From Edaphochlamys debaryana (lineage: Eukaryota; Chlorophyta; Chlorophyceae; Chlamydomonadales): DNA of 64,000 nucleotides. Position 1 is the first letter of the stretch; each line of letters begins with the position of its first letter. The stretch spans positions 434,001 through 498,000 of the forward strand of contig JAEHOE010000043.1 in NCBI GenBank assembly GCA_016858145.1. Reading direction: 5' to 3'. Positions 48,479-58,203 of this stretch are shown in pieces. The position numbers and the translations under genes are program-made. A model generated the notes under the pieces. The model ran no database searches and was not told the DNA's origin. It worked only from the letters and a program-made list of their open reading frames with translations.

Positions 48479-48911
48479 CGGCCGACTGCTCTCGAGTGGC
48501 CCTTCGTTCCCAGCCCGCCGTACGCGGATGCGGAATTCCTTCTCCTCGCGACGCCCCAGCTGCTGAGCCCTATCCTGACTTGTGCTTGCGGACTCCCACA
48601 CTCGTAACAGCCTGTGAGGAGTGGCGAGAACACGGCGACGGCTTGCTACTCGACTCGGCATCGGCCGGGCATCGGCAGGGTTCCTCGCGCTTCTGGCCTC
48701 GAGTTCGAGGCTCTGTGGTGCGTCGTTACCTGGGGGTACTCGGGGCATCCGGTCTCGCGGCCGATTCCATTTATCGGTAGGTCCTTGCGCGGGCCTCGAG
48801 GCAGCGCCCGCAGCGGCCCGCACGCTGGGCCCTGGGCCTCAGGCGGACAGCCCCAAACCTAACGGAGCACTTTCGCATCCATACTGCCCTTACAGCTTAG
48901 CTAAACTGTTG
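48479..48911 (+). promoter_or_regulatory. Duplicated upstream region of M48-like copy 1
   Basis: Nearly identical over most of its length to 54016-54445 upstream of copy 2, including the ~150 bp immediately before the start codon. Shared blocks include GTGCGTCGTTACCTGGGGGT and GATTCCATTTATCGGTAGG. It probably contains the promoter and 5' UTR. Only a short part (~57834-57870) is kept upstream of copy 3. Confidence 0.7.
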
Positions 48912-51900
48912 ATGGCGGCCAACGGGGCCGTGAGTCGGCTGGCGTCCAGGCTGTTCGGGGGAGCCTTGGCCTCTCGCGCTGCGGCTGGCGCCGTTGGCGG
49001 TAGCGGGGCGGGGGCCTTGGCGGCTGCGGCGGGCCGGCTGCCGACTGCAGCGGCGGGGACGGGGGCGTCCTTCAGGGGCGCGAGCCGCTCCGCATGGCGC
49101 TCGATTGCCAGTGAGGGGGTGGGGGTGCAGCCGCTGCTGCCGCGGAGGGCCCTGTCCTCCATCACGGCCTTCGGGACGGGGGCGGCGGCAGCGACAGCGG
49201 GGGCCCCCGTGCGGAGACTGCTGGGCGGAGCGCTGAACACAGCGGCGTCGGCAGCACTAAACGGCAGCAGCGGCGGTGCCCTTGTGGCGGCACGGCGGAT
49301 GGCAACAGATGCGGCGGCGGCAGGGACGGGGGGCCTGGTCCTGGTGACGCAGCCGGCCGCGCAGTACAGGTGGGCCCGGCGGGCGGATACAGGCACTGGC
49401 GGCTGCTGGTACCAGTAACTCAGAAGGGGACGTAGAAGCGAGTCATGCCGATTGGCTAAATGACTGACCTGGATGTTTTGAAACCCCCCCAATCAGCCCA
49501 ACGGTCACCTGGCTTGCGGCAAGACTGCTGTCCGAGTTCTTTACCTTCCTATGCACCGGGGCGATACTACACGGGATGTTGTTCCTGTACTACATGGACA
49601 CGGTACGGCAATGGCGGCACGCAACGCTTGGTGCTCTGCAGCTCTGATGAGTCCCCTGGCTCTGCTTCGGTTGTGTACCGGCAGGTGCCATACACGGGCC
49701 GGCGACGAGCCCTCCAGGAGACCGCTCTGGAGAACCTCGACGTAAGTGCTGAACCCTGGCTGATGCGCAAAGCGGCTCGCTGGCTCTTCCCCTCTACCAG
49801 CACAAGGCCTAACCTCTTGTCAACAAACTGAGCATGTCCGCCTCGACTTGATGTTCCCCTGAGCAGTGGTGGGGGCAACCCGAGGGCCATCTCGTGCCCG
49901 AGGCCCACCCCTCGTCACAGCTCGTCCGGCGGGTGGGGACGGCCGTTGCGGCGGCGGCCTGTAACGGCGACGGCGGAGAGCACGCCAAGAGGCTGGAGTG
50001 GGAGTTCGTGGTCGTCGAGGATGCAGGGCTCCAGACGTGGGCGTGCCCCAGAGGCAAGGTTAGTGCAGTATCGTTCAGGCGAGCGATATCCACCGGCCCA
50101 CACCGATGGCGCAGCCCCCTCGGCCATTGTACGCATTCCGTGGCAGCCCTTAATCAGCCCTCTGCTCCCCGCCTCCTCCCTCCCAACAGGTGACGGTCAC
50201 CACGGGCATGCTCGACTTCCTGGGCGTGGACCGCAACCCGGAGGACGGCGAGGCGGCGCTGGCGTGGGTGCTGGCACGGGAGGCGGCACACCTGCTGGCG
50301 AGGCACCCGGTGGGGGCGGTGGGGGGCTGGGGGCGGGCATACGGGAGGGTACCGCAGATGTGGTTGGTCAACGCGCACGACCGTCTTCCGCCAGTGCGCC
50401 ACAGCGCCAGGGCTTGGCCTGGCGGCGCGCAAGGGTACCACGGGGCTTACCTGCCACCTTCCGCGTGCCCTCCGCGCTCACGTCCCCTCAGGAGGAAACG
50501 CGGACCTGGGTCATCTCCCCCGCCACCTTCTGTGCCTCGCTTCCCGGGATCTGGTGGATGGCACGCACCAAGACGTTCACTGGGAACATGGCGGCCTTGC
50601 TTCTGACCTGTTTCGCGTTGAGTGCAAGGGGCGCAGGGGTTAGTATAGACAACGGGGCGTAGTGCCGCGGTGTTGGGCGTCGCATCAAGGGGCGCAGGGG
50701 TGCCATCATGCTACTGCTATCGAGTCTATCTGAACAGTTCCGTATCCCTGCAGGGTCCCAATGATGATGATGATGTACCACAAACGGTAAGGCGGTCCCT
50801 TGCAATGCCATTTAGGAATGACGCGTTACAGGGTTGCGGCCAGCGGGCAGACGAGCTGCCGGCCCCGCATAAGGGGGAGAGAGTCAACTTCCCCCGACCC
50901 CAGGCGTTCCCTAAGGGATCGTCCACTACCGAGTCTCCACCTACTCCAACCAAGCCAAAGAATTGAGACACCCGGCCCACGCGGGGCACGGGGAAAGAAT
51001 CAGCAGGCCGAAGCCGAGTCCAGGGCCAGAGCCCCGCCATGTCCACAGCACGTCCGCACCACCTAATCCAAGCTCCAAAGTTCCACTACCGCCAGACAGA
51101 CCACCTACTCGCAGCACAGGACCGGGGGGCGCACAGCCAGGCGCAAACCCCCACGAGAAGCGGGCAGCCGAAGCTCCCGAAAGAGGCGGGCCGGGGAGAG
51201 CACAGCTCCCACGGCCAAGAGTCGGGCCCCATGGGCCAAGCCAGAACCGTCTGTAATGCGCCAATCCTAAACTGCCCCCGGAGAGCGCGGCCTCTGCTGC
51301 GAGCGCCGCGCACCCGCGACGGGCCATCAGCACCACCCACGCAGCGCCGTGCCACTCCCGCCGAAGAAGCGCCACGAACGAAGAACACCAGCGAACGCTC
51401 CAGGCAGCCGACCGACCAGAGCCACCTGGGGAGCACTCAGCCAAAATCGGGGCGACCAGAAGCGCCGGCCAAGCGCGCCCCCAAACGCCGGCCGACGCGC
51501 GGACCCGGCGCCCCAAGAATCACCAAGGTTCAGCATACCGGCCGCCCAGCCCGCTCCCCGCATGCCCGGGCGCTTCCCCAGACACAAGCGTCCAGGCGAG
51601 CGATGACCAGAAGATTCCACCAGCGAGCTCCACACGCAGCGCCGCCCAGACAGCGCGGCAGAGACACTGAAGGCGAGACGAACAGCCGGCCGCGAGGCCG
51701 GCGGACGAAGGAGAAGGCCCCGCAAAGGGGCCGCAAAAATCGGGCAACGTAGCACGCTGGGGCGCAGAGGCCCCAGCAGCACGGCCAGAGGCCGAGCTAT
51801 TGAGCTATTGTGCTATTGTGCTATTATTATGCCATTTAGGCGAGTTTGGTGGGGATCGAGGCGTCGGACCTACCTCAGCAAGCCCTCACCCTTGCTTCCA

Positions 51901-52427
51901 CCCCCCAGGCAGCGGGAGTACGAGGCAGACGTCATCGGGATGCACCTGGCGGCGCGGGCCGGGTTCAACCCGGCAGGGGCCGTCTACGGCCTCCAAAAGG
52001 GCATGTTGTTGCAAGGCCGGATGAAGCAGGCAAGCGCTGTGGGACACACAGGGCGGTGCGTGTAGGATGCCCCTGTGCCCCTTATTAGGTGGCCCCTGAC
52101 CGCCACCCCTCCCCCCTGTGTGTCCCTCAACAAACAGAGCGGCTACGTGGACAAGATGCCGGCGTTCTTCCACTCCCACCCTCCGTATGCGGACCGCATG
52201 GGGCTGTTGGTCAAGCATCAGCCCCGCGCCCTGGCGGAATTCTACCAGCAGCAACAGGCGGCAGGTGCGTGGGGAAAGCTAGCTGCCGGGCTGCTTCATC
52301 AGCAGTGAAGAGTCTGTGCTCCTGCCGGTCGGCCATCCGCTTACCACCCCCTGTGCATGTCTGGGCGCCGCCCTGTCTTGCTGACGGGACAGGCGGTGCG
52401 GCGGCACCGGCCCTCGCGGAGGGCTAG
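48912..52427 (+). CDS. OMA1-like M48 peptidase family protein, copy 1, altered zinc site
   Basis: Related to mitochondrial inner-membrane OMA1/M48 metallopeptidases. Exons: 48912-49369, 49497-49602, ~49685-49741, 49867-50058, 50190-50309, ~50492-50640, 50754-50786, 51909-52029, 52138-52264, 52393-52427. The Arg/Ala/Ser-rich start (LASRLFGGALASRAAAGAV) looks like a mitochondrial presequence. A membrane segment (FTFLCTGAILHGMLFLYYM) comes next, then VPYTGRRRAL, SSQLVRRVGTAV, VTTGMLDFLGVDRN, LAREAAHLLARH, and YEADVIGMHLAARAGFNPAG. The HExxH site reads REAAH: the first His is Arg, while Glu, the second His and the EAD ligand remain. The junction between exons 6 and 7 could not be put in frame: phase 2 is needed, but only phase 0 or 1 donors are visible. 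A 1.0 kb insertion sits in intron 7. Confidence 0.75.
50817..51828. mobile_element. Retroposon-like insertion in copy-1 intron
   Basis: The 12 bp ATGCCATTTAGG occurs at 50805-50816 and again at 51829-51840, immediately bounding 1,012 bp that copies 2 and 3 lack in the same intron. The right end is a short tandem tail of CTATTG/CTATT units (~51796-51828). A target duplication of this length with a simple-repeat 3' tail is typical of non-LTR (LINE/SINE) retroposition in the plus orientation. No reverse transcriptase is encoded; the long open frame at ~51039-51752 is Arg/Pro/Ala-rich and has no motif. A tRNA-like promoter was not found. Confidence 0.7.
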
Positions 52428-54015
52428 AGCCCTGGCGAGAGCGGCAGCAGCCAGGCGGAGGGCCTACTGCGGCTGTGGATTTGGCCCGATGAGGAGGCTG
52501 CGGAAGTCGGCCCCGTGCAGCTGCGACCTGCAGCTCCGCATGGCTAGCCAGCGCACTTGAGCGGAGGCCACCGGCTGATGAGCTTGGCCAGCAGGCGGCA
52601 TAGGCAGCGGTAACCAGTTGCGGGGGCTGCGAGGCTTGGGATGTAAGGCTGAGATGGCCCGGAGGGAGGTATGAACTGGCCCCCATTTCCGGCTGTGAGA
52701 CACCTCATGAATAATTCGAGAAATCCGGGTTGAAGCCAGCTCTTCTCTGAGGGAGGCATGCACAGCCAAGACGACTCCATGCATGGCAACCAGGGCAGGG
52801 AATGCACGGCAGGGCAGGACAAGCAGGAGCAGAAGCAAGACCACCAGCCAAATAATAGTGAAGTCAAAGAAAGCAGCAGCCGCACAACAGCGGAAAACAG
52901 CAATAAAAATACACATGATCTAGGACAGCTCAGACTTGAAATGTGACAGGCAGACAGGAAAAGGGGCCACCTGGAAGCAGCCGATGGTGAACCCAGCAGC
53001 TGCTACCAGAGAGATACAAGCAAGGCAGGAGCAGCAGCAGCAGGCAGGTACAGAAGGCAGGAGTCATGCTGTGGTCGTGGCGGCGGGGGGAAGCCTGACG
53101 GCGGAAGGTGTGCGGGTGCGGGTCGCTTCGGGCCACCCGCGGGTCGCGATGCAGGCCCTTGCACGTGTCCGCTGGGTGTTGCGACAGACCCTATACATGA
53201 GTTACGATTCGGCTGGGGCGATGGCGCACTTGGGAGAGGGTGCGGCCCTAGATGCATAGACGCCCGACCTCCAGACGGTGCTTTCCCACGCTGTAACGAG
53301 CTACATTAACAAGCAGTCAGTGGGTTGGCTCTGACCCTGGAAAAGGGGCGACTCCCTTACTGGCGGAGGGGCCGGGGTAGGTGCGAGGTAGAAGCAAGAG
53401 TGCAAGGCAAGCGAGTGCGTGCGCGAGGGCACGGTCCGAGGAACCAGCCGGGTAAGGCTGAGGGATGGCTTGTGTGGTCACGCACGCTACGCACGCGCAG
53501 CTAAGGCAAGTGAGCGAGGTGGTGTGTGGATATTTTGGGGCGTGGCATGGACTGGGGGGGGAGGCCGGCATAGCCCTTGCGCAGAGGATGAAGTCGGTGA
53601 TGCGGCTGATAGCGGCTATGCTAGAGTAATGCTGTTGCTGTCGACGACGTAGAGCTGCGCCGGTTACCCCTGGGCTGGGGCGTGGCATGGACCGGGGGGG
53701 GCGCACCCCAGTGGCGGGCACACTGTGGGAGCTAGTATATGGCTGGTGTAAAGCGGTCCTGCATTCACCTCGCAGCCATTTACCGTCGCGACGTGGGCAT
53801 CGAGCCCGATGCTGACCGACATGCAAACGCTTTAGCTCAGCACCGCAAGCCAGCATTTCATACCGCGATGCACACTGTGAACATACATGCTCCGAGCACG
53901 AGCGCCTTGACGCTGGTCCCACGCATGTGACGCAACAGGCAGCTAGGCAACATACCGATGTCCGTTGCTGAAAGGCATACAATGCTTCTTTGCATCCTGT
54001 CACCTGGGGCGTGTC
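52428..54015. other. Spacer between M48-like copies 1 and 2
   Basis: Holds the copy-1 3' UTR. A 20-bp direct repeat, GGGGCGTGGCATGGAC followed by G runs, is seen at ~53535 and ~53677. No gene is supported. A minus-strand frame at 52464-52916 has a hydrophobic start but no recognisable family. Confidence 0.5.
52642..52646 (+). terminator. TGTAA polyadenylation signal of copy 1
   Basis: TGTAA, 215 bp after the copy-1 stop. Confidence 0.5.
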
Positions 54016-54445
54016 CGGCCGACTTCCCGCGAGTGGCTCTTCGTTCCCAGCCCGCCGTACGCCGATGCGGAGTTCTCTATTCCCGCGACGCCCCAGTTGC
54101 TCAGCCATATCCTGACTTGTTAAGGTATCTCTACAATTATACCAAGCGTGTGAAGAGTGTCGAGAACACGGCGACCGCTCCCGACGCGGCTCGGCATCGG
54201 CAGGGCATCGGCAGGGATCCTCGCGCTTCTGGCACTCGAGGCTCTGTGGTGCGTCGTTACCTGGGGGTACTCGGGGCATCCAGTCTCGCGGCCGATTCCA
54301 TTTATCGGTAGGTCCTTGCGCGGGCCTCGAGGCAGCGCCCGCAGCGGCCCGCACGCTGGGCCCTGCTGGGCCTCAGGCGGACAGCCCCAAACCTAACGCA
54401 GCACCTTCGCATCCATACTGCCCTTACAGCTTAGCTAAACTGTTG
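54016..54445 (+). promoter_or_regulatory. Duplicated upstream region of M48-like copy 2
   Basis: Counterpart of 48479-48911. It differs mainly by small indels in the distal half, including a TTAAGGTATCTCTACAATTA stretch that replaces GC-rich sequence; the proximal half is almost unchanged. Confidence 0.7.
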
Positions 54446-56975
54446 ATGGCGGCCAACGGGGCTGCAAGCAGCCTGAGTCGGCTGGCGTCCAGGCTGTTCG
54501 GGGGAGCCTTGGCCTCTCGCGCTGCGGCTGGCGCCGTTGGCGGTAGCGGGGCGGGGGCCTTGGCGGCTGCGGCAGGCCGGCTGCCGACTGCAGCGGCGGG
54601 GACGGGGGCGTCCTTCTGGGGTGCAAGCCACGCTGCCTGGCGCTCGCTTGCGAGTGAGGGGGTGGGCGTGCAGCCGCTGCTGCCGCGGAGGGCCCTGTCC
54701 TCCATCACGGCCTTCGGGACGGGGGCGGCGGCAGCGACAGCGACAGCGACAGGGGGGGGCCCCGTGCGGAGACTGCTGGGCGGAGCGCTGAAGACAGCGG
54801 CGGCGGGACCCACGGGCGGCTTCGACGGTGCCCTTGTGGCGGCACGGCGGATGGCAACAGATGCGGCGGCGGGGCTCGGCGGCGCGACGGTCGTGGTAAC
54901 GCGGCCGGTGGCGCAGGTCCGCAGCAGGGGCGCGGGGCGGCGGGGAACGAGTGCAGTCAGCACTCAGCGGCCTCTGTGCCAGGCACTGACTTCGATGCAT
55001 GCAACCATCATACAACAGGACACACATGTGGAAGGCAAAGCTAATTTTTGTAGGTTTCACCACAGCCTTGTACGGAGCGTTCTTCCTGTACTACATGGAC
55101 ACGGTACGGCAGTTGTCTGTATGCGCCCGGCGCCCGCGCTTGCTTGATTGCCGTGATGTCCTATTTGATGCGTACTCACCCTTCAGGTGCCGTACACCGG
55201 CCGGCGACGAGCCTTAAGCCTCAAAGCCCGGGCACAGGAGGAGCTCGACCGCCTGAAGGTGAGGCCGACGTGGATAGGGTCTCACACTCGGGTAGGGCCG
55301 CCGCCGCCGTCCTACCTCCAGCTCCGACCCTTCCCTCTGGCCCTACGCAGTCTGAAGGGCGGGAGAGTGTCGATGATGGGCGCCTGCCCAAGGCCCACCC
55401 CTCGGCGCAGCTCGTGCGGCGGGTGGGGGCGGCCGTTGCGGCGGCGGCGTGTGACGGCGCCGGGGGCGGCAGCTGGGAGCACGCCAAGGAGCTGACGTGG
55501 GAGTCCGTGGTGGTGGACGATGCGGAGCCCCGGGCGTGGGCGCGCCCCAGCGGCAAGGTCAGTGCATTGTGTCAGTCTTTAGCTCACTATGATGTTGCTT
55601 GCTAGAATGTTGCGGGTTGGTGACACCTATCTGAGCCATCCCGCCCTTGCTTCGACACGCCTCTCCTTCCCCTCCTCCTCCTCCCCTCCCCCTCCGCAGG
55701 TGGTGGTCACCACGGGCATGCTCGACTTCCTGGGCGTGGACCGCAACCCGGAGAACGGCGAGGCGGCGCTGGCGTGGGTGCTGGCACGGGAGGCGGCACA
55801 CCTGCTGGCGAGGCACCCGGTGGGGCGGTGGGGGCAGGCGGTTGAGAAGTAATCGTAATCGCTGGCGTTATGTTGGCCAAGGCGTGCATATGCTGGCCAT
55901 CCCCCGCCGCGCGCAGCAGGCCACGCAACCACGCCCTTCCCCCCCCTCCTTGCCCGCAGGAAGAGGAGCGATCCGTGATCTACCCACCCACCACGTTCTG
56001 TGCCATGATGCCGCTCGTCTGGTGGGTGTCCGCCTACACACCATCGCGCGTGCCCACGACACTACCCATGCGAATCGCCAAGGAGATCGCCGTCGCCGCC
56101 GTCGCCACTATGGGCACGTTGGTGGGCATTATAGTGTAAGACAGTTGTTTGGAGGCAGTTAGGGGCGCAGTCTGCGTTCCTATGGCCTGATTTCCGAGTC
56201 CCTGATTTCCGAGTCCCTGATTTCCCACCATTTTGGTCCCAACAGGGTCGTGACTTGGATGAAGGGCCACGAGCAAAGGTGCGAGGGCACGAACGGACAA
56301 TTGCTAAACCACTGGCATGGCAAACCCCCACCCCTCCATCCCACTCACTTCCCGCTTACTGTACCTTGCCCCTCAGGCAGCTGGAGCACGAGGCGGACGT
56401 CATTGCGCTGCAGCTGGTGGCGCAGGCCGGCTTCAACCCAACAGGCGCCCTCTACTCCCTCCAGAAGAGCATGGCCTCTGAGGCCCCGGCGGAGCAGGCA
56501 AGTCGGCGGTATCTCGCAGCAGGGGTAGCCCCTCGTTAAGTTGCTCCCTCTGGCCATGCGGGTCCATGCTGCCTCTTACCGACGCCCTTGGCGGTGATCA
56601 AGACCTCCTGCCTTGAGCCCTGTCCGTCCGGCCCTCTCCGCCCCTCGGTCCACGTGCAGAGCGGCTTCATCACCGACAGGGTGCGGACCTTCCTGCAGCC
56701 CGACCCTTCCGCCGTGGACCGCGTGGGGCGGGTGGCCGAGCACCTGCCCCGGGCCCTGGCGGAGTACCACAAGCAACAGCAGGGAGCAGGTGCGTGCAGG
56801 GACGGGGACCGGTCTCCCTCTACCAGGTCCGTCAGAAGTAGGGATAGTTCCTCTTTACAAGCAAGCATTCCACCACCACCTGCAACACCTGTGCGCCCGG
56901 TGGCCCCCCACCACCCCCCCAGGCAACGGTGCGGGGCCCCAGGCGGACGGGGGCGGCAGCCAGCGGGTGGCCTGA
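54446..56975 (+). CDS. OMA1-like M48 peptidase family protein, copy 2, altered zinc site
   Basis: The most intact copy: ten exons whose phases all agree (54446-54916, 55041-55103, 55187-55258, 55351-55557, 55700-55819, 55960-56135, 56246-56278, 56377-56497, 56660-56789, 56923-56975), giving 481 residues. Order: presequence-like N-terminus (LASRLFGGALASRAAAGAV), membrane segment (FTTALYGAFFLYYM), VPYTGRRRAL, AQLVRRVGAAVAAAACDGAG, VVVDDAEPRAWARPSGK, VVVTTGMLDFLGVDRNPENG, LAREAAHLLARH, a second hydrophobic segment near IAVAAVATMGTLVGIIV, LEHEADVIALQLVAQAGFNP, and VDRVGRVAEHLPRALAEYH. As in copy 1, HExxH is REAAH (Arg codon 55787-55789), so normal zinc binding is doubtful. Intron 8 (56498-56659) has a GC donor. 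TGTAA at 57484 may end it. Confidence 0.85.
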
Positions 56976-58203
56976 GGAAAACAGAGGTGGTGCCTAGACT
57001 GCTTGGGCTAGCTTGGCGGCATGTGGTACCCCAAGCAAGGCACGAGGGTCGAGGGGCACGTTCGCACACCACCTACGGTCGGCTATGAGGCATAATGCAG
57101 GGGGGAAGTGCTATATATGGGAGGAGTCTTGAGGCAGGGCGTGAGGCTGGGGGCTGCGAGGCTGGGGGCTGCGGCGCTGGGGCTGCGAGGCGGGGGCAGG
57201 AGGGGGAGTGAGGGGAGGAGGGGGAGTGCAGGTGGCGAGCTGAGTGGGGGGCTGAGGGCTGGGACACACTTGCTTGCGGGAGGGCAAAGGTGCTAGGGGT
57301 GGCAAAGGTGCTAGGCATGGCGCCGGTGACGATCTCATAGCGGCGTGGGGTCTGTATGACCTGGTGGGGAGTGGCTTTTGGTGGCGACTTGAAGATGACG
57401 TGTTTGAAGAAGGCTGCTTGACAGACACGCGGCGGTTGGGAACAGGGCATGGCCCCGGCGAGTGGGAATGGAGAAGGCCAGGATGTAAGCGGGTCCGGCT
57501 CTGCGCTCAAGGGGCTATGGGTCGCTATGCGGGATGTGGTAGATGTGGTCCGGGCGGGTCCCGTGTCCAGCCATGAAGGTCCGAACAGCGCGGGCTCGCG
57601 GCTCAGATCTGAGCTTTCCGTCGTCTACGTTCATGCCCAGCAAGCACTCAAGTATAGAGTTAACAGTTTTGCTGGGACGGCGATGGCGTCCGGTCCGGGG
57701 CGATGGATGGTCGGGGAAACGCGAGGGCACACAGGAGGCGGACGGCCTCCGACCCGGCTACGGCACTCGCTGGGCTGCTATTGTTATTCGCGTACTAGAT
57801 GTTATCACTTCAGTTGCAGCAGTTCATCGGTTTGGCGACCGGCCGACTGCTCGCGAGTGGCTCTTCGTCGGCCGCCTGTACAAATCCGAGGCGGAGTTGT
57901 CCCTTTAGACGGCGCCCCAGTCCAGCAGCAATAGCCACATTACATACGCAGTGGTTTGGACACAGTCTGGACACGCGACTCGTGACTCGCTCGACTTACG
58001 ACTCAGACATTGAACCTCCATCCAAGCGCTTGTAGCGTGTTGCGAGCTCAGCGGTGACCTTTCAAGCGAGGAAGTGCGTCACGGGCTCAAATCAGCTCGC
58101 GACAGCCCGCGCTGGGCCCTGGGCCTCTTTATCTGAGCGGCCAGCCCCCTACGTACCCTACGCAGCACTTCCTTGGCCATCCGGCCCATCGGGCACAAGC
58201 GGG
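56976..58203. other. Spacer between M48-like copies 2 and 3
   Basis: Holds the copy-2 3' UTR. Short tandem repeats GAGGCTGGGGGCTGC (~57130-57180) and GGAGGGGGAGTG (~57190-57225) are present. From ~57671 it matches DNA upstream of copy 1. No gene recognised. Confidence 0.5.
57484..57488 (+). terminator. TGTAA signal downstream of copy 2
   Basis: TGTAA about 510 bp after the copy-2 stop; rather distant, so the assignment is tentative. Confidence 0.3.

Noticed and set aside
51039..51752. Possible protein inside the copy-1 intron insertion
   Set aside because: Arg/Pro/Gln-rich with no reverse transcriptase, endonuclease or zinc-knuckle motif; open by base composition.
52464..52916. Minus-strand frame with a hydrophobic start
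   Set aside because: Lies in the copy-1 3' flank; no homologous family, no supporting exons and ordinary composition.
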